DNA from: Tetranychus cinnabarinus
Taxonomy: Eukaryota > Arthropoda > Arachnida > Trombidiformes > Tetranychidae
Reading direction: 5' to 3'
Length of the DNA stretch: 64,000 nt
Assembly (NCBI GenBank): GCA_022266195.1
Contig: WHVY01000008.1
Span: forward strand, 3,657,501 to 3,721,500
Shown: positions 23,001-35,500 of the stretch, one piece after another
Position numbering within the stretch: the stretch's first letter is position 1
Layout: every line of letters begins with the position of its first letter
The notes under the pieces: generated by a model
The model's input: the letters and a program-made list of their open reading frames with translations, nothing else
What the model was told of the DNA's origin: nothing
Databases searched by the model: none
Made by a program: the position numbers and the translations under genes

Positions 23001-24095
23001 TTTTTAACGCCAAAAATTATTAAATAATCTCATTAAATGAAATGGCTTGAGGACATTTATGGCGAGATTAGCTTCTTTGTTTGCATGTCGAGTTGAATGA
23101 GACGCAAAACAATGAAATCACTTCAAGACTTGTCTTCACTTGCAGAATCATGATCATTCATTAATCGATCCGATATCAATTATTATTGACTGTTTTCACT
23201 GTTGAGTGATTACAAGTTTCATTTTTTGTTGCCAATTCATCGATTCTCACCAAAATCAGGTCACATTTTTTCCTCTATCAGAACCTGTAACTCAACTAAT
23301 TTTATCCTCAAATTGAAAATTAAGTCCCTATACTTTTGAAAATCCTTAGGCAAAGAAATAGTTGCATGGTGGAAAGCCAAACAGCGCCATAGACGTTTGA
23401 CTATAGTTTTATTAACGGTTCCTCAATGACAGAATGCAACCAAAATTAGCTTCAAAACTTGACTAAATTTATTGATTTATTGTCAGACTTGAGTTGAAGT
23501 TGCATCAGTGCATGACGATAGATCAATTTAAAAGGTTAGTTTCCAATATATTAATTGATCCATTGATAGCTACCCGGGATAGTTAACTTGACCTGAGACG
23601 GAAAACACTGTTACTCTCAGTCTTGTTTAATTAACAAATTAATTTAGGCTTCTAATCTATTCTATACTTATAATATAAAGTGAAAACATTTTTACGGTAA
23701 AATTGGGCCCAAAGTGAGCGGATTCTAAAGAAAATTTTTACATCGCATGAAAGCCATGATTAAGCTACAACTACGGAAAATAGTTGGAAATAAACCAGAA
23801 GGTTACGTTTAAACAGGGTGGAGGAAATGGTATTTTTGTTGCATTGTGTTTGGAAAAACACTTTTTTGGTTCCGGTTTATTATTGGATTAGCAGTACATA
23901 CAAAATACATACATAATAGAAGTAATTTTTTGCTGAAATCGCTTTCAAAGCTCAAACTTCGATTGTATTTCGTTCAGTCGTAGAATCAGATTTTAAGACA
24001 AATATGAATTAGAGTTATTTTACTCACAAATTGTCAGTGGAAACAAGTTTGTGATCAGTCATGGCTGATCGCAAAGCGTCTAGTGTTACTAAATA
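20010..24095. other. Intergenic DNA
   Basis: No gene recognised. A 77-codon minus-strand frame at 20464-20697 has a protein-like composition (Asp/Glu/Lys-rich) but no family match, no convincing splice sites and no second copy, so I leave it uncalled. 21600-21790 and 23565-23640 belong to duplicated blocks described separately. Confidence 0.45.
21600..21790 (+). repeat. Segmental duplication C, copy 1
   Basis: Matches 32395-32585: shared AACAATCTACTAATT, AAATTGGCTTCAAATTACC, AACCAATCAGATC and CAGGCTAAAGGTCAAC. It extends the homology between the 3' flanks of paralogues 1 and 2 to several kilobases. Confidence 0.75.
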
Positions 24096-24840
24096 CTAAA
24101 GATTAATATTACAACGATAGATTTTCATTATTTGAACTATTACACAAGGTTTCCTTATAAAACCTTTGACATGTTCACCTTGAATATTGTTCATTGATTT
24201 ACCATTAACATTGCCATTAACATTACCGTTAAGGTTCAGTGTAACACCAAATGAAGCATTATTTGCTTGATGAAAATGTTGCATCAAAGCTTCGCCCATA
24301 AGCTTTGTATACTCTAAATACTTCAGGTGAGGAAATGACGACTCATGATATGGTCCAGGTGAATGCCCTGCGCTTCCAGTAGCAATTGGAACTAGAACTG
24401 AAGATGGATTAGCAAAGTGATGAAAATGTTGGAATGGACCTGAAGGTATTGCATGAAGTCCTCCTGATTTGTTCATATTTCGAGGATTACGAAGGTCAAC
24501 AGGCATTGATTTTAAAGTGAATCCAGTTTGTGGTGAGTTTTTGTTGAGTGCCGCTTCCTTTTCATCGGCGATCAGAGCCTTTACATTAAACACACTATCA
24601 TTAGTTAATTGATCATGATTCCCAATCATTTGTTGATGTAACTTATATTGTTGTTGTAGTTGTTGATGCTGCTGCTGTTGTTGTTGAATCTGTAAGTTTT
24701 TATGTTGACTATTTAATGTTTGATTCTTTGATATTTTTACCATCTTTGATGGTCTATTATCAGGTGCATTACCAGCTGATGAGGAACTTGGTGATTCTCG
24801 TTGACGTTTATCACCTTGACCTGATTGTTTTACCTTTTAC
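24096..24840 (-). pseudogene. Inverted, truncated 3' end of a Polycomb paralogue
   Basis: The minus strand encodes the last ~210 residues of the family. Upstream of the first Met it is open through the ...GDKRQRESPSSSSAG equivalent, then MVKISKNQTLNS, a shortened polyQ, ADEKEAALNKNSPQTG and the C-terminal module MPVDLRNPRNMNKSGG. It follows paralogue 1 in the last exon (KYLEYTKLMGEALMQHFHQ) but diverges after VKGF. There is no RING, no RAWUL and no promoter. It ends abruptly at 24840, where a second tail fragment begins, so it is a rearranged 3' exon piece. Confidence 0.85.
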
Positions 24841-25095
24841 CTTTTACCATTAAGGTTACGATTAAAACCAAATGAAGCATTATTTGCTTGGTGAAGATGT
24901 TGCATCAAAGCTTCATTTGTGAGCTTCAAAAGCTTTGAATACTCTAAATAGTTAATGTGTGGAAATGTTGACTCATGATATGGTCCAGATGAATGTCCCA
25001 GTAGCTCCAGTAGCGATTGGAACTAGAACTGAAGATGGATTGGCAAAATTTAAATGATGAAAGTGTTGGAATGAACTTGGAATAAAGTCTACACT
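24841..25095 (-). pseudogene. Second inverted tail fragment, abutting the first
   Basis: On the minus strand this resembles the C-terminal module of the FLYWCH chimera and paralogue 3 (YLEYSKLLKLTNEALMQHLHQ type), with frame-breaking changes near the VLVPIA region. It starts inside the FQHFHHFANPSS segment and joins directly to the 24096-24840 fragment, so two different family tails lie head to tail. Its upstream side joins the flank homologous to 11.8-12.0 kb without any FLYWCH sequence. Confidence 0.75.
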
Positions 25096-25139
25096 CAGTC
25101 CAATTCAAGCGAATTAGAAGTAAGCCAAACTTTTAGTCC

Positions 25140-25335
25140 TCATGAAACAAGACTCAGAGAGTAACTTGACAGTGTTTAGTTCCGTCTCAGGTGAAGTTAA
25201 CTATGCAAGGTTAACTGTAAGTAGATGGCTCTAACATTGAAAGATATCAAATGATTGAATTAATTTGATCATTAAGTCTCAATTGCCATTGGATACAAGT
25301 TGTTTTCATTATAAGATAGACTATTGAACGAGTTA
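25140..25335 (-). repeat. Inverted copy of the 11.2/11.8-12.0 kb flank, without the MITE
   Basis: Read on the minus strand it gives ACCTTTAACTCGTTCAATAG, then an uninterrupted TA (25310-25311) and CAACTTGTATCCAAT, where the plus-strand copy at 11.2-11.9 kb has the 606-bp MITE. It continues with GCATAGTTAACTTCACCTGA. It is therefore the pre-insertion allele of a duplicated locus. Confidence 0.8.
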
Positions 25336-26179
25336 AAGGTATCAAACTTAAATGAAAACGGCATTATCGAGTTTCCTAATGAAATTAATTGGGTAATATT
25401 GATTGTGTTGAGTCAAAACTTGATGATTAACTAACCAAATATACTCAACTCACCTGACTGATTCATTAAACATTGATATTTCAGCCAATTGATATTGAAA
25501 AGACACACACCAATAAAGAAGGCCGTGACAAAATGAAACTAAACCATTGCTTAAAAGGTTGACATTTGACCAGAAGTTGATTATGATTGATTATTGATTT
25601 TAACAAGTGAAACATACTCTTATATCTTTTGGTAGCTGTTAGGTTTGGCAGTTTAACATAGGATTTGAATTGTCTGAATAGCTCTTAAAGCAAGTCAAGG
25701 AAATGGGGAAAGGAAAGAATGAAATGAATTCTGAGCAAATCGACAACGAAATCGGAAACTGTTACTGAAGATCGAGTGAAATTAAACATTCCTCAACTCC
25801 AGTCATCCTTTCAACGGCCATTTTAAACGGTGATTTCATTGCAACAAGAATCTCTTCCAATCTGACAAAATAATTTTCAGTTGCTCTTTTATTATGAATT
25901 TCAATTCTTCAGTGTAAATGGCAATGTAATTGAACTAACCATTGAGATTAACCATAATTATGTAAATGGCCAATTTACATAATTCAATGAGCAACTTAAA
26001 CTTGTCATTTGCATTGTCAACGAATGACACAATTTTGAAAGTGAGGCCTTCATCTAATTTCACAAATCATTGAATGTCAAGAATAATTTGATCCAATTGA
26101 AGTACAAAATTAACAAGTAAACAAACCACGCCTCGAATGGGCCGTTGAATAATAAAATGTAATATGAACATTAAACTGG

Positions 26180-26939
26180 TCGACTTATCAATATAAATGC
26201 GTCAACATTGATCGATTTGGTATAGAAGAAGAAGTAAAAGCAAAAAGGAAACCTCAAAGGACCCTGTCTGGATGATGCCAGTTAATCCAGATTAATTGTG
26301 GACTGGAGCATTGATTCGAGTTAGATCCCGCCCTGTTAGGGGCCGTTAAGTCAAAATAGCCTCAATAAGTGGTTGGTGACTGTAATACAAATGAACTGGC
26401 TTCACATCACACAAGAGTCACTTTTCATCGATTCCTCTCTCCAGTCTGTTCCTCACTCTATTCCTGTTTCTCTTTCCTCCCTTTCTTTCTTTCCTCCATC
26501 TTCCATCTTCCATCTTCCTTCATCCTTGGCTTTCCTTTCAACAGCAAAAAAAAACATTTTTAGTTTTCCTCAACTTCGCATGAACGCCATCTTTTGCTAT
26601 AAACTTTCCTCAATTTTGTTATTCGCCATTTTGATTCCAATTAACCATTCGATTGCAGACATTTCGAGCAATTTCATTTCTTATATTTACTCTGCCATTA
26701 ATTAGTCTTCTAAATTTTATAGAATCCAATTGGAAATTAAATTAGTAAATTAATGTTTATTATTTTAATTGTTGCTCTCCACTAGATGGTGCTTATTCAA
26801 CTTCACACAATTACACGTTAACTGTGCGCTCATCGACTGCGCATCTCTTTTTCCCCCATTTTTGTCTCTCTTTTTGCTTTTTCCCTCTTCTTCCCTTCAT
26901 TTGGTCTTTTCGTGTTAGCTGTTCAACAACAAACTAAAC
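26180..26939 (+). promoter_or_regulatory. Upstream region of paralogue 2, resembling that of the N-myristoyltransferase gene
   Basis: Contains TATAAATGCGT (TATAAA 26192-26197), CGCCATCTT (26585-26593), CGCCATTTTG (26624-26633) and TGCGCA (26838-26843). Between about 26530 and 26780 it aligns with 54440-54690 upstream of N-myristoyltransferase: TTTCAACARC, AAAACATTTTTA, CGCCATCTTTTG, AAACTTTCCT and TATTTTAATTGTT occur in the same order. The X-box part of the other modules was not found here. Promoter function is inferred. Confidence 0.6.
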
Positions 26940-29900
26940 ATGTCTTCAAATGGTTTACATTCAAAGAGTGATAATCATTCAACTTTATCATCATCTTCTG
27001 CTTCTCCTCCTACTCTTTCATGTGCTTCTTCTTCCTCAACAACAACAACTACAACTACAGCTTCAACAGCAACGTCTACAACTCAAAATATCAAGTTAAA
27101 TAATAACTTGAAGCTCAGTCATTTTAACAATCAATTCAAATGTTCACTTTGCTTGGGTTACATTATTAATGCTACAACTATTAATGAATGTTTGGATTCC
27201 TTTTGCCGTTCATGTATTGTCAAACATTTCAATGATAATCATGATTGCCCAAAGTGTGGATTGAAGTTGAATGAAACCCGTAAATGGGAAACTCTTCGGA
27301 TGGATTCCATTCTTCAGTCTTTCATCTACAAACTTGTTCCAGGATTGTTTAGATCGGAATTGAAACTAAGAAAAGAGTTTCATTCCAAATCAAATGTTTC
27401 TCCATGTGATTATTATGATGAACAGAAGGATTATTACCAATTAACTGATAAGATTAGTGTTCTTCTAATGTATTCAAAATACTCTAATGATAAAAGTAAA
27501 AAGTCTTCTAATGGTAAAAAGGTGATTGGATCAGATAAAACATCGACAACATCATCATCAAGTGATGAACATCGATACCTTTTGTGTCCAGCAGGATTCC
27601 CAATTGGATCATTAAAGAAGTTCATTTGTTTAAAATATGAACTTTCTTCTTGTTTCAAAGTGGATATAATGTTTGATGATAAGATACTTGATGATGACCT
27701 GCAATTACTGGATATTGTTTACATTTATTCAACGGTAAGTTTCATTCAATCACATGTTTCTTAACTTTACTTTCTTTTCTTTCTTTCGCTTCTCTTGCCA
27801 CCTTTGGATTATTATTGTTATTCATGTTTCTATGTCCACTTCTTTTCTTCCATTAAATAGCAACAACCAATTCCTTTACATTTCAAATTGAACAACTTTG
27901 CAGTTCACAAAAATAATCAAACAACAACAACTTCAAAGAGTCAAATTAATGTAATCAAAAAATCGGGGAACAATCATCAATTATCTTCACCAAGCTCGAC
28001 ATCATTAACATCATCTTCATCATCATCTACAAAAACATCAACATCAGGTAATTATTATAATGAAATGCTCGTTTTTCAAATTTAAAAACATGTTCCAACC
28101 ACTATCACTACAATTCAGATTCAACTTAACAAAACTTTTTTTTTCTCTTCTTTCCATTTCTTTTGTTTCCTTTCTTCCCTTTCATGAACAGCATCTACTG
28201 TAACACAATCATCTCCACATTTTCACATGAAAACAACAACAACTACCTCTACAGCTTCAACAAATACACCTAATAATGGAAACGCCAAAAATGATGTTAA
28301 AAATGATAACACAACTTTGAAATCAGTTGCAGTGCAATCTTCATCAGTTATTACATGTGCCACTTCACCCATGAATCCAGTTTCGTCCTCAACTTCAACT
28401 GTTGCTCCAACTCGCAACTCTCCGAGTCTATCGTCACAAAATATTGAACACAAGAATCAAATCGAGAGAAGTCAATTGATGAATGAAAGGGAAAAACAAG
28501 CGATGCATTCAGTTTCTAGTTCCATTAAAACATCAGACACTAAACGTGTCATTAAACCCAAAGTGATCAACACTAAATTGGCTCCAATGGTAAATCAAAT
28601 CAATTTAAAGCGATCGACAACTTCAGTGTTGCCTTGTTCAACTCAAGTAACTACAGTTACATTAAACAAACAATCAAAACCATCGTCAGGTAAGAATACT
28701 TTTTTATATCTAAATGAAAAAAAATTTTAATTTCTTTTCTTAATTTTTGATTCTTATCTTCAAACAGTCAAGACGAATAAACAATCAAATATGTTTGTGA
28801 AGTCTGTCGAATTAACGAACAGGGAAACAGACAAAAGATTCATGAATGGTTATGATAACATTGGATTAACTCCGATCAGCTGTTCCCAGTCTACACCTAA
28901 AGTTACATCAACTAACACTGTATCTTCAACACCTTCAGTGTCGATAACTGCAACAACAATGATAACAACAACTTCCCATGGCGCTAAAAACAATTTCATT
29001 TCTAAGCATTTGAGTCAAATGAACAATGAAAGTGAGAAGCGAAAAGAATCTGATTGCAAATCCGATAAATCAGAAGCACCTCGTAAACAGATGAAAGTAT
29101 CTCAAGTCAATGATAAAATAAATTCAGTAACTTCATCTAACCAGAACGATTCATCAAAATCACCATCAGGTAAACATGAAAACAATATTTTTAGTCTAAA
29201 ATGAATGACAAGAAATGAACAAAACTTATCGTTCTTCTTTCTCTTCTTTTCTCTCTTTTTTTGTTTCCTTTTTTTCTTCTTTCTTTTCCTCTTATTCTCG
29301 CCTTATCTTCATCCTCTTTGCTCCCTTTCATCCTTCCTGCTCTTTCTCTTTATCTTTCTCTCTCCACTTTCTCAACTCAAATAGCACCGACAAGCCCAAA
29401 AGCATCTTCCACTCAAATCAATACTATTGATAAAGCAGCTTCTAATAATGTCGTGAACAAAATAACACGAGATGTCAATGAAAATTGTAAGACTTCACAT
29501 TCAGTTGGAACATCAATTTCACCCAATAATTCACAAACCTCTGTGAACGCACCTAAAAGTGTTCCATCTTCCGTTATAACAGGTAAATTAACATGAAACA
29601 TATCTTTAATTTAATTTCAAATAAAATTCTAAATTATTTTACGTTTTCCTTACTTATTTACTTTCTCATCGAATAGCTGGAAATTCAAATGTGTCCAATT
29701 CTAAGTCTAATAATAACCAATCAACTAATAGTGAAGTTAAGAGCAATGGTCTTAAGGTTGATGATAAAGTAGTAAAGTCAACAAATGCAATAAAAGCACC
29801 TTCAGTTAGTTCATCTCAATCATCAACAGTTACTTCAAAATCACTTTCATCTTCTTCTTCATCTTCATCTCCACATTTAGTTATAGCACCTTCACCATCA

Positions 29901-30893
29901 CCGTCTACTTCATCATCATCACCTTCACCTAAATTATCATCGACTTCAACTTCTGTAACTTCATCAAAACCATCAACATCGACTTCATCCTCATCTTCAT
30001 GTGCATCAAAATCAACCCCAACTTCAACAAAAGTTGTATCTTCATCCTTTTATCCCACATCTACCTCAACATCAACATCGACATCAATAAGTCGTTTAAT
30101 GAATAATCAACAGCAAAAGGTAAAACAATCAGGTCAAGGCGATAAACGTCAACGAGAATCACCAAGTTCATCATCAGCTGGTAATGCACCTGATAATAGA
30201 CCATCAAAGATGGTAAAAATATCAAAGAATCAAACATTAAATAGTCAACATAAAAACTTGCAGATTCAACAACAACAGCAACAGCAGCAGCAGAAGCAGC
30301 AGCATCAACAACTACAACAACAATATAAGTTACATCAACAAATGATCGGGAATCATGATCAATTAACTAATGATAGCGTGTTTAATGTAAAGGCTTTGAT
30401 TGCCGATGAAAAAGAAGCCGCACTCAACAAAAACTCACCACAAACTGGATTCACTTTAAAATCAATGCCTGTTGACCTTCGTAATCCTCGAAATATGAAC
30501 AAATCTGGAGGACTTCATGCAATCCCTTCAGGTCCATTCCAACACTTTCATCACTTTGCTAATCCATCTTCAGTTCTAGTTCCGATTGCTACTGGAAGCT
30601 CAGGACATTCACCTGGACCATATCATGAGTCGTCATTTCCTCACTTGAAGTACTTGGAGTATACAAAGTTTATGGGCGAAGCTTTAATGCAACATTTTCA
30701 ACAAGCAAATAATGCTTCATTTGGTATTAATCTCAACCTTAACGGTAATATCAATGGCAATGTTAATGGAAATGTTAATGTTAATGGTAAATCAATTACT
30801 AACACTGAAGGCGAACGGGTCAAAGGTTTTTATAAGGAAACCTTGTGTAACAGTCCAAATCGTGAAAATGGTACAAAAAACGATAAAAATTGA
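26940..30893 (+). CDS. Polycomb group RING finger protein, paralogue 2 (chimeric N-terminus, altered RING)
   Basis: Predicted PRC1 subunit like paralogue 1. Exons 26940-27734, 27861-28047, 28192-28689, 28768-29169, 29385-29582 and 29677-30893 give about 1098 aa with all junctions conserved. Residues 1-50 (MSSNGLHSKSDNHSTLSS, then Ser/Thr runs ending STTQN) resemble the N-terminus of the N-myristoyltransferase at 54872, not paralogues 1 and 3. In the RING (68-106) the expected zinc-ligand His is Asp86 (ECLDSFC, codon 27195-27197); the other seven ligands C68, C71, C84, C89, C92, C103, C106 are kept. From the second half of exon 1 (about 27540) onward, exons and introns are nearly identical to the other copies. 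Whether the RING still folds or binds RING1 is uncertain. Confidence 0.92.
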
Positions 30894-30978
30894 TTGACTT
30901 TGTATTTATTGATATTATTGTATTAAAAAGCATGTTTAAACCTTAGATTATATAACAAACAACATATATAAGATAAAT

Positions 30979-30984
30979 AATAAA
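30979..30984 (+). terminator. Polyadenylation signal of paralogue 2
   Basis: AATAAA about 86 bp after the stop codon, in A/T-rich 3' flank. Confidence 0.6.
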
Positions 30985-31289
30985 TTATTGAATCATAAAT
31001 TTCGTTTCATTTATTTCATCCCATGGCAATTATAACCATCAAAAAGAGATTAAAATCTGATTAAAAAGCTCCAGAACATTAATGGTTAACAACCAACAAT
31101 TCAAAGTGAATACTTTAATCTCAAAATTAAACCAAATGCAGGTGTAAATGATGAAAAATGTTCAGCTATTATTAGATTGAGATGTCGATATAAAATGAGC
31201 AGGACAATAAGCTTGAACTGATGCTTATTACGTTAATCGCGCTTATTGTTGGAACCTTGAATGATCCTTGAAATTGATCCAACATTCCA

Positions 31290-31770
31290 GAGCAAATGTG
31301 ATTAATGTCATGATATTGTCACATTTAAAGGTGTGACAATCAGGTGATCAAGACTAAACATTAAAAATGGATCAAAAAATGGGTTAAAAGAGATAATTGT
31401 TTCAGTTGATTGAAGTCAATTGAACCAATTTAAATCAATCAATGGCAGATGTAATTACCATAGAAAATTATTCAAAGTTAAACAAGGTTGATTCCAATGG
31501 AAAGTAACAAAATGTTAAAACTCGATTATCATGAATTTTATCATGATTTCCCCGTTGTTCAATTGTCAAACCAAATACAGGTGAAAATGATGACTAAAAT
31601 TCATTTTATTCAATAATCATTAGATTGAGATCAAGATATAAGCCAATAAACGGTGGAAACTGAATGAACACGATTGAACCAATTGTTTCCATAATTGATG
31701 AGCTGGCATTTAGTTATCTCATCAACATCATTATCACGATGAACTTTCATTAACATTCAATAATCATGAA
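31290..31770 (+). repeat. Duplicated 3' flank, copy 2
   Basis: Counterpart of 18830-19140, downstream of paralogue 2, sharing the GTCATGATATTGTCACATTT and AAACGGTGGAAAC landmarks in order. Confidence 0.65.
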
Positions 31771-32394
31771 ATTTTAAGTGAAAACTAAATGTAAATGAAA
31801 GGAAGACAAAACGTGTTTTCCTATTTGATAAGTTTATTGATTGAACATTATGATTGATCCAACCCTCGTCAATGTTTAACCATAAATTATTGCCTTTCAC
31901 TTGAGCTTAATCTATAATCCAAATGTTTGAAAACAGTTGAACATTGTTCAGTCTTCCTAACCATTCATCTTAACTGTTCATCAAAACTGATACAAAATTG
32001 AAATCTTAATGGTGCCATTAACTTTATCTAACAATAATGTTCAAGTTTCGATTCAATGTCAGATAAATGAACCTTTGAAGCAACTCAAGTATTAATCTAA
32101 TCACGATGCTCATCTTGCCCTCTATTTGCGCACCTCTTAGCATCAATTGGCAATCTTAAATCATAACATGAGTCAACAATCAATAAACAATGACAATAAG
32201 TACAATAAACTAGTTAAATGATCAACTCTAAGATAATCAAATCACCTTTAGTTGGCTCATCGCTTTAGATGCATAATCATCGCTATAACCTCATCATCTG
32301 TCTCACCTTGCTCATCATCAACCTTCATTGTCATCTAAGGTTGAAGACATTATTCACTTCAATAGTTGATCATTTAATGTTGAGTGTCAAAATC

Positions 32395-32585
32395 CTTTCA
32401 TTGTTCAACTTTGCCTTTATTGCTCTAACAATCTACTAATTGTTATTGGTAAACAATAATGTTAAATGAAAAAGTGTTTAAATTGGCTTCAAATTACCTT
32501 GTTATAGCAATAACAAGTAAACCAATCAGATCGCGCCTTCAGGCTAAAGGTCAACAATAAAGGCTCACTTTAACCACAACTAACT
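32395..32585 (+). repeat. Segmental duplication C, copy 2
   Basis: Counterpart of 21600-21790 with several small indels. Confidence 0.75.
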
Positions 32586-32589
32586 TGAG

Positions 32590-35500
32590 ACCGACTGCTC
32601 TTTGGGTTAACCTAGCTTGCACCTTGTAACCTTATTGATGCCTTTTTGTTTTACCAATCAATCATCATTTCAAATGATTGTTTCATTTTTCAGATCAAAT
32701 TGTGTTTTGACTAACAATTTACTTTCATTTAGTCTTTGAATCAACGATGCGCGCGATATGCAAATACAAATGCAATGTGTTTCATGCGCACTGATTGATC
32801 ATCTTTATACATGAGTATTAATATCATGAGCAATCAAGAGAGAAATCATTATTTCTGTAAACTTCAAGCTTGTCAGTAGATTAACAAAAAATTACTGGAA
32901 AAGTAACTTTACTGGTTTTGTCAAGAGAGAAGTGATTTGCGTCAATTTAAACACAAACAAATGAAAGCACCAAATGCCAAATGACTAGTCATGGTAGAGA
33001 TGGAAATGGCGATAAGTCATCAAAGTAAAAGTTTAACCTTTTGTCTAAACAAATGTTCAAACAATTAGCATGCATTTGAAACATTTGATCTCAAGGTTCA
33101 CTTTTCATCTGAGTTTATCATCAAAGGAACGCAAACCAATCTTACATCAAAAGTCGAGTTTCAGTTTACAGAGTTAATCAAGGAACTAATCATTGATTCC
33201 TTCCTGTCCTTGTAACCACCTTGGCATCAATCACGTTCAATGTCGCTTATTTTTAGAGTCATTTCAAGTTCGCACATTTTACCTTTAAACTTGAGTGATG
33301 ATCGGACAAACCGAGCGACGAAAAATGATCAAATTAAATCAAGTCATCATTTCAATTGTCACTTTTATTGAAAGTCTTTGCTCTTCTTGGCTCGTTTAGG
33401 TTTTCATTGTGACTTTCGGCTCTTCAATAGGTCTTTTCAAGAATCTCCCGCTTCTCCAAGCCTAACCGATGATGTGAGCTACTCTGTATTTAACCTAAGC
33501 TAATCGCCGTTTTTTTTGTTGAGCGATCTTAAAATATCTTTTTTCACTTTACTTTTCCTCTATTCAACCCAAACCAAATGTGCAAACATTTCAATGGTCA
33601 TTCCAGTTTCAACTTTACAGATGCCTTTGAAAATTATAATTAACCAACCATTTTAAACGCAGTGAACAACAAGAGCTGACAGCAAAAGCAACAACAAAAA
33701 CCTTTTACCTGAAGCAGCAAAGTTAATCTTGACAATCATTTTTCACAAAAACCTTCAATGTTGACCTAGAGATGGCAAGTTAATGAGAAACTGGTTGATC
33801 GATTATCGAAATGAATAGTCAATGTTTACAGACTCGTTCACTTTCCTATCTGTGAAGTTAAAATGAATTTTTGGTCAGCCTTCTTCAAACACGGTCAATC
33901 CATTTAAACAGTTAACTCCATTTACAATTTAAATTATGTAAAACTTATCATTGAAATTAATCAAACCACTAATATCGATTAGAGGCTCCAAAAGTCTTCA
34001 AAAATTCGTGATTCAGAAGCTTCCAAAGGTTTTTGCAAAAAAAGAAAAGAAAATGATATTTAATATAAAGTTTCAAGAACTTTAATCCATTTGAAAACTG
34101 TAACAGAATAGCGAAAATCAAGTTTAATAACAAATGTCGATCTTTCATGCAACCTCTGATTAGTTAATTGAAGTTGACAGTTTTGCAGAAGTGATAATTG
34201 AATTCCAGGAAATTTGTGAACATTTCAGAAACAAAATGTAATCATGAAGCGATGAAATTGCGATTTTGATTGTTTCCATTCAATTTAACTGTTGTCTTTC
34301 AATTCCTTATAAGGTGTGCGCATTTGATGGGAAAATGGCTTGAAACGAAATTTCCTGACCTTTACAAATGAACAAATTATCATGAATAATTGAATAACAG
34401 GTTTTGGTGAAAGATGATTCTGCAAAAAATATCCTTATAAGTATACACACCGAGAGTTTAATTGTTTTCATTGTTATCATTGTGATATTTATAATTTTAT
34501 CAATTAATTAACAATGGCAAATTGAGGATGAACAACAATGTGTTGAAATTCCCGTACTTTTCATGTTATCATGAAAATCTGATCAAGGTAACAGAAATTA
34601 ACTAGAAACTGATTGATTGTTTTCCCGGAAAAGCACGTGAACAAACACAATATAACAGTTTTTTGTTAACAATTGATCTGATTGGATTGACCAAATGAAT
34701 GAATGCGAGCAGATGAAAACCATTCAAATTGATATCCTATCAATATCATTGGATATCTTCATCCAAATCTAATCATGATTAGGGTTGGATTACAATCAAC
34801 TTCCAATTAAATGTTTGCCCTTATAATCGATGAGCACTTGAGAAGCACTCGAATGGATAGATTGTCACCAAGTTTCCCGTAAATTCAAACCCAATTCACT
34901 GGAAAACTGGTTCATTTGAACGCGATTAAACTCATTAAATATTTTTCAATAAAATGATTTACTTCCATTTTTAGGGCGTTTTTACCGTTAAATGTCAAAC
35001 AGCATTTGTTTCTTTGCTTTTTTTTCTCATGAAAAGATTTTTTCTATTCATTATCGACAAATGAATCAGGGAATTTCGAGATGTGAGAATGATGAGAAGG
35101 ATGAGAACAGTGAATCTTTTGGATTCTTTTTTTTCGTCTTTTTTCCTTCGTCAACTCATTCGATTCAGAATCGGATTATTGATTGGTGATTAAATCATGC
35201 GCACAATGAAACTCATTGAGTGAGGACAACTTTCAATGTTGAAGCATTAAATAATCAATTTTCATGGCACTTGAATGGTCTTGAAACAAGTTTGTCTTTG
35301 GCAAGATTAAACATCTCAAATGTCACTAGAGCCACTTGGAAAGTTAACTCAAGGATGGATTTGGGCTCAAAACCGCGTAAAATATCGTGTTATGTTGCAT
35401 TAAATCAAAAAATTTTCACCTTCGCCATAATTGAGGAAAATTAATTGATATAGAATTGCATAAAAAATTAAAATATTGCAAACTAAATGAAATAATTGGG

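Noticed and set aside
35220..35444. 74-codon plus-strand frame
   Set aside because: No recognisable domain and no conserved copy; likely chance.
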